Below are positions 7,500-14,298 of a stretch of DNA of 32,107 nucleotides, piece after piece. How positions within the stretch are numbered: the stretch's first letter is position 1; each line of letters begins with the position of its first letter. The position numbers and the translations under genes were made by a program. The notes beneath the pieces are model-generated. The model worked only from the letters and a program-made list of their open reading frames with translations, had not been told where the DNA came from and ran no database searches. This stretch comes from an uncultured Bacilli bacterium (GTDB lineage: Bacteria; Bacillota_I; Bacilli_A; RF39; UBA660): assembly GCA_905236935.1 (NCBI GenBank), contig CAJOQL010000088.1:1-32107 (forward strand), given 5' to 3'.

Positions 7500-8651
7500 T
7501 TATTTGTTATTTATTCTCTTTGATAATTCAAGGGATAATTTATCAATTACTTCATCGATTATCATAGTATATTTTTGATATTTTTTAAGCATCTTTTTAT
7601 ATTCTAAATCTAAACCTTTAAGTGGAGATAAATCAAATTTATTTAAATTTAAATAATTATATAAATCATTAGTATTCATTTCCGTATTTGTAAAAAACTT
7701 ACAAACAGTATTTTCTAAATTTATTTCTTCTACATTTTTGGCATTAGAACACATTGAAGAACCAGAATCAAAAATAGGTGCTGTTCTTTCCCATTTTAAT
7801 GTTTCGACATTTCTTATAATTCCAAAATTATTTAAGTGTCTATCATAATTGCCAATTAAATAATCTATTAAAAACATTTCTTTTAGCTTTTGTTCAGCAT
7901 TTTCTATTCCATGTTTTTTGATAATTCGTACATAATATCCAAAATCAGTTTCATTGTTACTTTTTTTGTCATTATTAAATATTTGTGATGCTGGTATTAA
8001 TTCTTCACATTCATTTATAAAGCATTCACATTTAGAAACCAATAAGTCTTTATAAATAGTAATTTCATAATTACAATAATCAAATCCCATTCTTCTTGCT
8101 ATTTCACTAGCAAGCCACTCATTAATTGGTTCAATATTTAATCTTCCATAAGATCCTTTTAATAAGTATCTTTTTTTATTATCGATTATCCACGCTTTTT
8201 GTATCATTCCATCAGTTGTATTATTAGGTGAATAAAGTGATATTTTACTAGAACTATTACTTGAAATTCCTAAAGAAGCATCAAAATATGCTTCATATTC
8301 AAAATCATTAGTGAAAAAATTAATATTTTCCCATTTAATATCACTATTATATTCCTTAAACCAATATTGATCAGAAAGTGATAATCCATATGATTTACTA
8401 ACTAATTCTTCACTACTTTTTACATTTAATTTTTCAAATAAAGATTGTAATTGTTTACGCCATGATGGAATACTTCTTTTATTAAACCATTCATTAGTTT
8501 TGTGAATTAAATCAATAAAATCAGAAAATGATAAAAGCATATAAGGTGCATACTCTATATTATAAATATCATATATATTTATAATGTTATAATCATAGTC
8601 AATTTCAAAATCAAATATCTTAGTATTTTTATTCATTAAAGTACATTTCAT
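7500..8651 (-). CDS. solitary HipA-like Ser/Thr kinase-fold protein
   Basis: 383 residues. The C-terminal two thirds match the HipA / PI4K-like kinase fold. A phosphate-binding loop reads SPNNTTDGMIQKAW (141-154) and the ATP-lysine candidate is K165 in YLLKG. The catalytic segment is LIGNYDRHLNNFG with D270 and N275, and the metal-binding D295 is in APIFDSGSS. Classical HipA kinases phosphorylate protein targets (for example GltX) and are paired with a HipB antitoxin. Here no HipB-like DNA-binding gene flanks it, and the N-terminal ~130 residues do not resemble the usual HipA N-terminal domain to me. All key kinase residues appear intact. It has its own promoter, so it is transcribed independently. 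Confidence 0.8.
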   Translation of the reverse strand: MKCTLMNKNTKIFDFEIDYDYNIINIYDIYNIEYAPYMLLSFSDFIDLIHKTNEWFNKRSIPSWRKQLQSLFEKLNVKSSEELVSKSYGLSLSDQYWFKEYNSDIKWENINFFTNDFEYEAYFDASLGISSNSSSKISLYSPNNTTDGMIQKAWIIDNKKRYLLKGSYGRLNIEPINEWLASEIARRMGFDYCNYEITIYKDLLVSKCECFINECEELIPASQIFNNDKKSNNETDFGYYVRIIKKHGIENAEQKLKEMFLIDYLIGNYDRHLNNFGIIRNVETLKWERTAPIFDSGSSMCSNAKNVEEINLENTVCKFFTNTEMNTNDLYNYLNLNKFDLSPLKGLDLEYKKMLKKYQKYTMIIDEVIDKLSLELSKRINNK

Positions 8652-8674
8652 AAATATATCTTCTTTCTAATGAA

Positions 8675-8704
8675 ATTATAGCATGCTTAAAGCTTTCTTA
8701 GCAA
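8675..8704 (-). promoter_or_regulatory. promoter of the HipA-like gene
   Basis: TTGCTA (8699-8704), an 18-bp spacer and TATAAT (8675-8680) on the minus strand, with an AGAAG ribosome binding site before ATG 8651. The -35 is a weak match; the -10 is perfect. Confidence 0.6.
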
Positions 8705-8726
8705 CCTAACATAATTACAAATTAAA

Positions 8727-8748
8727 AGCAAACCAATTAAAGTCTGCT
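8727..8748 (-). terminator. intrinsic terminator after the penicillin-binding protein gene
   Basis: A 7-bp stem with one G-U pair (8727-8733 with 8742-8748) is followed on the minus strand by TTTTAATTT. It lies about 35 bp past the stop codon at 8783. Confidence 0.6.
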
Positions 8749-8782
8749 ATATTAATTACTCAATTTCTTACTTTTTTAATTA

Positions 8783-10732
8783 TTACTTTAATAAAGTATT
8801 ATAGACTAAATCACTTGCTCTTTTTATAATTCTAGCATTTACTGGATATTTATAATCACTTACATTATTTTTGTATTTAATATGAGGACTTACTATAATC
8901 ATTGAAAACTCTGGATTTTCATATGGTGCATACATGATATAAGAAGTACTTACCGTTGCTTTATCTATTTTTCCATCTAAATCAGTATCTAAAAAGCTTT
9001 CAGCTGTTCCAGTTTTTCCTGCTGATGTAAATTTATGATTAGTATAGGAATAACCAGTTCCTGTTTTATTTACTTCCCTAAATCCTTCTCTTATTCTATT
9101 TATATATTTTTCATCTAAATCTACTACATTATATACCTCATTTTTATTTTCATAAAATACACTACCATCTTCATTTAATACATATTTAAGTAATGATAAT
9201 TTAGTTCTGTTGCCAGTAGCAATAGTATTAATATATTGTGATAACGCTAAAGGTGTATATGTATCATACTGCCCAATTGACATATTAAGAAGTAAATCAT
9301 CACTTATTGTACTACCTTTTTGACCTGTACTTTCATTGGATAAATCAATACCTGTTAAAGTACCTAACCCATATGATGCAAACATATTACGATACATATT
9401 AAAATGTTCTTTTGTGGCATTAATTTTAATTCCAGACTTATATTTATTTCCTGTTAAACCTATCGCAATTAAATATTGAAAATAATTGCTACTCATACGA
9501 AGAGCTTCTATATCGTTAACATATCCTAAACTTTTCCAAGAACATTTTCTTCCTTGATTTTTAAGTTTTACGCATCCATCTAATACTTTAGTTTTCTCAT
9601 CAATAATATTATATTTATAACCAACTGAAATACTAGCTCCCTTAACAGCACTACCTACTGTAAAAGAGTTTAAAGCATTGTAATAACTATAATCTAGAAA
9701 ATTACTATCCTTATCTATTTTCTTCCCAATTAATGATATAATTTCCCCTGTATTAGGATTACTTACTATCATATAAGATGTATCATAATATTTAGTATTA
9801 TATTCTTTTTTAGCTTTAATCATTTCTTCTTCTATTATTTTCTCAAGTTCTAATTGTAAATCTATATCAATACTTAAAACTAAATCCTTACCTTTAACCT
9901 CATCACTTATTTTGACTATATGATTATTTTCTAATTTATATTTAGCTTTTTCACCCTTTAAATAATCATCATAGATTAACTCTAAATTATTAATTCCAAC
10001 TCTATCATTTAAGTTATAACCTTTATTTAAATAATAATTTTTAAGTTCTAAAGGAATACCTTGAAATATACTAGATACTGATCCGAATATGTCTCTTAAA
10101 GTTTTACCATAAGGATAAACTCTTTCCCAAGTTATCACTGTTTTTAAGCCTTTTATATTTAGTTCATTTATTTTAATATACTCTTCTTCTGTTAAATTAG
10201 TTTTTATTATTTTATCTTCATAACTATAGCCTTTATTAAGTAAATAATATATATAAGCTTCTTTTTTATTAATAGTACTTATCATATCATCAGTAATTAT
10301 ATTTAATTTTTCATTTAATAATTCTTTAGAATTTATTTTTCGTTCTTCATATTTTTTTAAAATATCTTTATTTATTAAATTGTCTATAATATTTTTATTT
10401 AAAACATAATAATAGTATTTTAAATCATAATCACTTACATTTTCATCAAGACTAATCGTTTGACTTATTAATTTAGAAATATTTATAAGTTCACTATCTT
10501 TAACATTTAATTTATTAAATACTAAAGTTTTTACTCCTTTATTATCAACTAATATATTGCCTTTAATATCTAATATTCTACCTCTTGGAGCAGTTATCCC
10601 CTCAATAATAGTATCTCTTATAATATAACTATGACTTATATTTAAAGATAAAACCCTATAAAGTACGATAGAATTAATAATTAATATAAATATCCATAAT
10701 TTATTTTTCATATTAATATTATGCCCATTCAC
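8783..10732 (-). CDS. class B penicillin-binding protein (PBP2/PBP3-type transpeptidase)
   Basis: A membrane-anchored D,D-transpeptidase of peptidoglycan synthesis. Numbering from the GTG at 10730-10732, a membrane segment lies at about 12-29. The dimerisation/linker motif follows (TAPRGRILDIKGNIL, about 48-62). The transpeptidase motifs are SAVK (S361, K364), SSN (414-416) and KTGT (573-576), all intact. In most relatives the first motif is STFK, so the Ala-Val filling is slightly unusual. At 649 residues it fits elongation or division class B PBPs; I cannot tell which. The start is uncertain: GTG 10732 and ATG 10711 are both possible and neither has a good ribosome binding site. It is divergent from the small gene at 10759, only 26 bp away. 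Confidence 0.88.
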   Translation of the reverse strand: MNGHNINMKNKLWIFILIINSIVLYRVLSLNISHSYIIRDTIIEGITAPRGRILDIKGNILVDNKGVKTLVFNKLNVKDSELINISKLISQTISLDENVSDYDLKYYYYVLNKNIIDNLINKDILKKYEERKINSKELLNEKLNIITDDMISTINKKEAYIYYLLNKGYSYEDKIIKTNLTEEEYIKINELNIKGLKTVITWERVYPYGKTLRDIFGSVSSIFQGIPLELKNYYLNKGYNLNDRVGINNLELIYDDYLKGEKAKYKLENNHIVKISDEVKGKDLVLSIDIDLQLELEKIIEEEMIKAKKEYNTKYYDTSYMIVSNPNTGEIISLIGKKIDKDSNFLDYSYYNALNSFTVGSAVKGASISVGYKYNIIDEKTKVLDGCVKLKNQGRKCSWKSLGYVNDIEALRMSSNYFQYLIAIGLTGNKYKSGIKINATKEHFNMYRNMFASYGLGTLTGIDLSNESTGQKGSTISDDLLLNMSIGQYDTYTPLALSQYINTIATGNRTKLSLLKYVLNEDGSVFYENKNEVYNVVDLDEKYINRIREGFREVNKTGTGYSYTNHKFTSAGKTGTAESFLDTDLDGKIDKATVSTSYIMYAPYENPEFSMIIVSPHIKYKNNVSDYKYPVNARIIKRASDLVYNTLLK

Positions 10733-10758
10733 AACATATAATATTCTGGGGTGTTAAA

Positions 10759-11004
10759 ATGAATATAATAGATTTGTATGTAAATAGTTTAAGAAAGGAA
10801 GATATTTTAGCTTTTGGTAAAAAGAATGATATTTTACTTAATGATAGTGAATTAGATTTCACTTATGATTTTATTAAAAATAATTATAAAGACGCTATCA
10901 AAAATAAAGACACTTTTAATTTAAGTGCCTATAAAGATAGATTCTCTAGTGAGAACTATGAAAAAATTGAAAAACTACTTCAAAAATATATTAGTTATCT
11001 ATAG
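10759..11004 (+). CDS. small protein, possible DUF2624 (YqfT-like)
   Basis: 81 residues, mostly helical and charged, with pattern LRKEDILAFGKKNDILLNDSE then DFIKNNYKD. Size and pattern recall the DUF2624/YqfT family of Bacilli, whose function is unknown; this is an impression, not a confident match. In Bacillus subtilis yqfT lies near the endonuclease IV gene yqfS, and here endonuclease IV is also close (11728-12603), which supports the idea. The start ATG 10759 has GGGGTG upstream, and a TATAAT lies at 10737-10742. Its 3' end overlaps the convergent membrane protein gene by 10 bp. Confidence 0.5.
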   Translation: MNIIDLYVNSLRKEDILAFGKKNDILLNDSELDFTYDFIKNNYKDAIKNKDTFNLSAYKDRFSSENYEKIEKLLQKYISYL

Positions 11005-11717
11005 TTATGATAGTATCTATTTTCTAATAAAAAATTAAGTCTATTTTCCCAATTCCAAGAATTAACTATATTATCCTTTTTAGTATCTTCATTATAAAAT
11101 ATTAATTGATATTTTGCATTTTTATTTAAATTAAATAAGAATTTGACAAAATTATAAACATTAATATAATTATCTTTATTGTAATTATCAGCCTTATCTT
11201 CATCCTTTACATATGCTTTAATATTAGTATTATTTTCTTTATTATACTTATTTAAATAATATGGTAAGTAATAGCTTATATAATCATTAGTTGCATCATA
11301 ATAAGGAATATCAGTTCCAGGGAAGCTACAATAACTAGCATGAAAAACAATGTCAGTTGAATCATTTAATTTAACTTTAAAAAGATAATCACATCCTGGA
11401 ATTTTAATATCTTTTTCTACACCAATAATTTTGTAATTACTAAACTCTTTATTTAAACCTTTTCTAGTTTCATTATAAGTATGATTAAAATTCATTAAAT
11501 CATAGCCATATATTATTGGTAATAATGATAATACTAAAGCAATAATTGTCTTTAAATCCTTAAATTCTTTTGAAATTAAATATATACAATTATAAATTAC
11601 TATTCCTAAACTTATTATATAAATAACTATTAGACCTATCCAACATGTAAAAGGTGGAAGAAAACCTACTAAAAAACATAATATAAATGATACTAATGAT
11701 ATTATTATATTAACCAT
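10995..11717 (-). CDS. membrane protein of unknown function with extracytoplasmic domain
   Basis: 240 residues. The first ~75 contain about three hydrophobic segments. The rest is hydrophilic, with cysteines in PGCDYLF and HASYCSFPG that could form a disulfide outside the cell. I do not recognise the family. A strong AGGAGA site precedes ATG 11715-11717. It starts only 10 nt after the endonuclease IV stop, so the two are probably co-transcribed. Confidence 0.65.
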   Translation of the reverse strand: MVNIIISLVSFILCFLVGFLPPFTCWIGLIVIYIISLGIVIYNCIYLISKEFKDLKTIIALVLSLLPIIYGYDLMNFNHTYNETRKGLNKEFSNYKIIGVEKDIKIPGCDYLFKVKLNDSTDIVFHASYCSFPGTDIPYYDATNDYISYYLPYYLNKYNKENNTNIKAYVKDEDKADNYNKDNYINVYNFVKFLFNLNKNAKYQLIFYNEDTKKDNIVNSWNWENRLNFLLENRYYHNYR

Positions 11718-11727
11718 ACTTACTCTC

Positions 11728-12603
11728 CTAATTATTCTTTACATCTTCTTTTAAATTAGGATTAAACTCTTTATTTCTTATCATTTCTATTTCTAACTTA
11801 TATGGTGCATAATCTTCAATATATGGTGTTTCAAGTATAAATGGAACATCTTTTAATTTTTCATGATAAATAACATTTAATAAAGTATTAAAACCTATCG
11901 TACCAAATCCAATATTCTCATGACGATCTTTGTGAGAAGATAGTTCATTTTTAGAATCATTAATATGAACACATTTAATCTTATTAATACCAATATATTT
12001 ATCAAAAATATTTAAATAACTATCAAATGAATTTAAATCAACCCCAGAATCATTTAAATGACAAGTATCTAAACATACACCAATTTTATCTTTTAACTTT
12101 ATGCCATTTATAATAGTAGCAATTTCTTCCATCTTACAGCCTATTTCAGTACCTTTTCCTGCCATTGTTTCAAGTAATATCATTACATTATTATCAGACT
12201 CTAAAATATTATTTAAAGCATTAATAATATTATTTATTGCAGTGAGTCTATCTAATTTAGTAGCAGAACCAGGATGAAGCACGATATATTTAACACCTAA
12301 TTTTTCACATCTTTCAATTTCATTTTTTAAGAAATTTTGACTAAATAAATACTTTTCTTCTTCAATATTATTTGCAAGATTAATTATATATGGAGCATGA
12401 CATATTACATTATCAATTGATATATTATTTTTATTCATTAACTCTATTGCTTTTTTAGTTAATTCATCATTTATTGGACTTCTCATTGTATTTTGAGGAG
12501 CTCCAGTATAAAACATAAATGTATTTGCATTATAACTAATTGCTTCTTTAGCACTTGCTAAAAGTTGTCCTTTATTAAAACTTACATGTGAACCGATTAT
12601 CAT
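11728..12603 (-). CDS. nfo: endonuclease IV (AP endonuclease, Nfo family)
   Basis: A zinc-dependent apurinic/apyrimidinic endonuclease of base excision repair that cleaves 5' of abasic sites. The TIM-barrel metal-binding set is complete: HVSF near the start, then CHAPY, VLHPG, LLETMAG, CLDTCH, VHINDSK, KDRHENIG and LETPY. At 291 residues it has normal family length. The open frame starts at 12639, but the family start MIIGSHVS matches ATG 12601-12603, preceded by GGTGG; a TATAAT lies at 12619-12624. It is followed directly by the membrane protein gene. A DUF2624-like gene nearby echoes the yqfS/yqfT neighbourhood of Bacillus. Confidence 0.95.
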   Translation of the reverse strand: MIIGSHVSFNKGQLLASAKEAISYNANTFMFYTGAPQNTMRSPINDELTKKAIELMNKNNISIDNVICHAPYIINLANNIEEEKYLFSQNFLKNEIERCEKLGVKYIVLHPGSATKLDRLTAINNIINALNNILESDNNVMILLETMAGKGTEIGCKMEEIATIINGIKLKDKIGVCLDTCHLNDSGVDLNSFDSYLNIFDKYIGINKIKCVHINDSKNELSSHKDRHENIGFGTIGFNTLLNVIYHEKLKDVPFILETPYIEDYAPYKLEIEMIRNKEFNPNLKEDVKNN

Positions 12604-12632
12604 TTTACCACCAAAAAAATTATAGCATAAAA

Positions 12633-12656
12633 AAATCAAAGTATAAACCTTGATTT
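12633..12656 (-). terminator. intrinsic terminator between the prepilin genes and nfo
   Basis: Stem TTGATTT/AAATCAA (12633-12639 with 12650-12656) followed on the minus strand by a run of T. It lies just after the stop of the second prepilin-like gene and just upstream of the nfo -10 box. Confidence 0.7.
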
Positions 12657-12661
12657 AAAAA

Positions 12662-13138
12662 TTAAATTGATTGTTCATCTTGTTTAATTTTATCGTTAGC
12701 GTCTGAGCATGCCATCGTCTTGCAGCATCCAACTGGAATGGTAAGTGTTTTAGAATCTCCGACACTTTCTTGTTTTAAATCTGCAGCAGTTTTATTCTCA
12801 ATACTATAGTTATTGTCTTTTAAATAAATGTTAAATGTTGGATTAGTTGCAGTTCCGATATTGCCTACCACAACGTAACCATTATAAGTACCAGTATTTT
12901 CCCCCATTAAAGCTTTAAGTGTATAACATTGATTTGGTAAACCTCCACTTAAACTTAAAGCTTGAACTTTAGTTTCTGCAGTAGTCATTGTCTTTTGAGC
13001 ATATACAACAAATGAACCTTTTCTTGCATTATTCATTGAATCCATTACTGATGGTACTGCAATAATCATAATGATAGCAAGTACTACGATTACTGCTAAT
13101 AACTCTACTAATGTAAAACCTTTTTTATTATTTCTCAT
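12662..13138 (-). CDS. type IV prepilin-like protein (copy 2)
   Basis: 158 residues with the class III prepilin signal KKGFTLVELLAVIVVLAIIMIIAVPS at the N-terminus (in parts: KKGFTLVE, then a hydrophobic helix). A prepilin peptidase is expected to cut after the Gly and the N-terminal helix would pack in the pilus core. The C-terminal globular part has Cys in PNQCYT and a GCCKTMAC cluster likely to form disulfides. AGGAGGAGA precedes ATG 13136-13138. The first ~42 residues are almost identical to the upstream paralogue. No pilus ATPase, platform or peptidase gene is in the window. In Firmicutes such proteins serve competence pseudopili or type IV pili; which one is open. Confidence 0.85.
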   Translation of the reverse strand: MRNNKKGFTLVELLAVIVVLAIIMIIAVPSVMDSMNNARKGSFVVYAQKTMTTAETKVQALSLSGGLPNQCYTLKALMGENTGTYNGYVVVGNIGTATNPTFNIYLKDNNYSIENKTAADLKQESVGDSKTLTIPVGCCKTMACSDANDKIKQDEQSI

Positions 13139-13618
13139 TATTCTCTCCTCCTTTTTCTAACTTCCTATTGCAGATGAGCAATAATCTGCCAAATCATTAC
13201 CACTAGGACATGTAACACTAGTTAATTCACTTGCATTTTCTGGATCTGCACTAACCGAATTGTAATCTTTTTTATCATAACTAAAATTATTATCCTTTAT
13301 TGATACAAAATATCTAGTATGATCTGTATTACCACCGCAGACTACAGCATATCCATCATAGGAACCAGTATTTTCTCCCATTAATGTTGTTAATTGTGTA
13401 CAATAATTAGCAACATTATCATTACCATTAAGAACAGTAGCTTGATGCTTAGTTTCTGCAGTAGTTAATACTTTTTGGGCATAAACTCTAAAAGCACCTT
13501 TTCTTGCATTATTCATTGAATCCATTACTGATGGTACTGCAATAATCATGATAATGGCAAGTACTACGATAACTGCTAATAGTTCAACTAATGTAAAACC
13601 TTTCTTACTATTTTTCAT
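13013..13618 (-). repeat. duplicated prepilin leader segment (480-bp offset)
   Basis: About 125 bp encoding the prepilin signal and helix are nearly identical at 13013-13138 and 13493-13618, exactly 480 bp apart, while the downstream globular-domain DNA has diverged. This points to tandem gene duplication with selection on, or gene conversion of, the leader. Confidence 0.8.
13157..13618 (-). CDS. type IV prepilin-like protein (copy 1)
   Basis: 153 residues, beginning MKNSKKGFTLVE with the same prepilin helix as its neighbour. The longer open frame (from 13672) contains the promoter, so ATG 13616-13618 with TAGGAGGAAT upstream is the start. The globular part has four cysteines (NYCTQ, VVCGG, VTCPSG, DYCSS), differing from those of copy 2, and conserved stretches such as LMGENTGSYDGYAVV. 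The two genes are 18 bp apart and share one strong promoter. Two different pilins in one transcript suggests a major/minor pair or interchangeable subunits. Confidence 0.87.
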   Translation of the reverse strand: MKNSKKGFTLVELLAVIVVLAIIMIIAVPSVMDSMNNARKGAFRVYAQKVLTTAETKHQATVLNGNDNVANYCTQLTTLMGENTGSYDGYAVVCGGNTDHTRYFVSIKDNNFSYDKKDYNSVSADPENASELTSVTCPSGNDLADYCSSAIGS

Positions 13619-13643
13619 TTTATTCCTCCTACTTTCTAAAATA

Positions 13644-13672
13644 ATTATATAAAAAAGGATTTTATTAGTCAA
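13644..13672 (-). promoter_or_regulatory. strong sigma-A promoter of the prepilin pair
   Basis: TTGACT (13667-13672), a 17-bp spacer and TATAAT (13644-13649) on the minus strand, about 15 nt above the AGGAGG ribosome binding site. It is near-consensus, which fits abundant structural proteins. Confidence 0.85.
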
Positions 13673-13683
13673 TTATTTTTTTA

Positions 13684-13905
13684 TTATTTTAAAATTTTTA
13701 GGATATTGTTTACTGTCCCTAAGGTATCAACTACTGAACTTGCTTTTCCTATTTTTTCACTTCTATCATTTAGTTTATAGGCATTATAAAAAGATTTAAA
13801 GCTATTTTTATCTCTATTTAAATATTTATACCAATATGAATTATTTTTTAAATAATTATGTAAATTTACATCATTAGATATTTTTATCATTAATTCTGGA
13901 GCCAT
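13684..13905 (-). CDS. YlbE-like small protein
   Basis: 73 residues with NLHNYLKNNSYWYKYLNRD, matching the YlbE-like pattern (short helix, then N-x-x-WYR-x-L-x-R) and a helical C-terminus. The YlbE role is unknown. ATG 13903-13905 follows the stop codon of the YlbD gene directly (TAGATG), so translation is coupled. The ylbD-ylbE order is the same as in Bacillus, which supports the call more than the short sequence alone. Confidence 0.65.
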   Translation of the reverse strand: MAPELMIKISNDVNLHNYLKNNSYWYKYLNRDKNSFKSFYNAYKLNDRSEKIGKASSVVDTLGTVNNILKILK

Positions 13906-14253
13906 CTAATCACCAAAAAATTTTGTTATGGCTCTTGGAGTTTTAGGAATATTTTGGACTATATTATTTGTTGGTGTTTTATTAGTTAGTTCTTGAATTA
14001 CCCCTATTACTTTTTGAGCATTATTAATATGTTTTTGAATACTATCCATATTAATACTTTTTACGATATTTGATAGTTCTGCTAGTGGTAAAGCTCTATC
14101 TTCTTCTTTATATTTATTCCAGACATTTTCATCTTCTCCATACATATCATATATTTCATAAAAATCTTGCCAAGTATTTTTTTTGTCTCTAACATAACTT
14201 ACTAGTTCTGGATGTTTTTTTACAAAAAATTTAAATTCTTCCTTTTTATCCAT
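13906..14253 (-). CDS. ylbD: YlbD-family protein
   Basis: 115 residues. The N-terminal half closely follows the YlbD pattern: EFKFFVKKHPELVSYVR, then TWQDFYE and YGEDENVW. A helical C-terminal segment is of the IQKHINNAQKVIGVIQEL type. Family members are labelled putative spore coat proteins in Bacillus, but homologues occur in non-sporulating relatives and the biochemical role is unknown. ATG 14251-14253 has AGGTGG 8 nt upstream, and that ribosome binding site is buried in a 13-bp hairpin (14260-14291). The gene lies downstream of parC. Confidence 0.8.
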   Translation of the reverse strand: MDKKEEFKFFVKKHPELVSYVRDKKNTWQDFYEIYDMYGEDENVWNKYKEEDRALPLAELSNIVKSINMDSIQKHINNAQKVIGVIQELTNKTPTNNIVQNIPKTPRAITKFFGD

Positions 14254-14259
14254 AATAAA

Positions 14260-14291
14260 ACCACCTATTAAATTATATTTTAATAAGTGGT
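14260..14291 (-). promoter_or_regulatory. hairpin enclosing the ylbD ribosome binding site
   Basis: On the minus-strand transcript a 13-bp stem (14279-14291 with 14260-14272, one G-U pair) has a 6-nt loop and is followed by TTTATTATG. The 3' arm contains the AGGTGG site for ylbD. It can be read as a leaky terminator after parC or as a translational lock on ylbD. Confidence 0.65.
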
Positions 14292-14298
14292 AAATATT

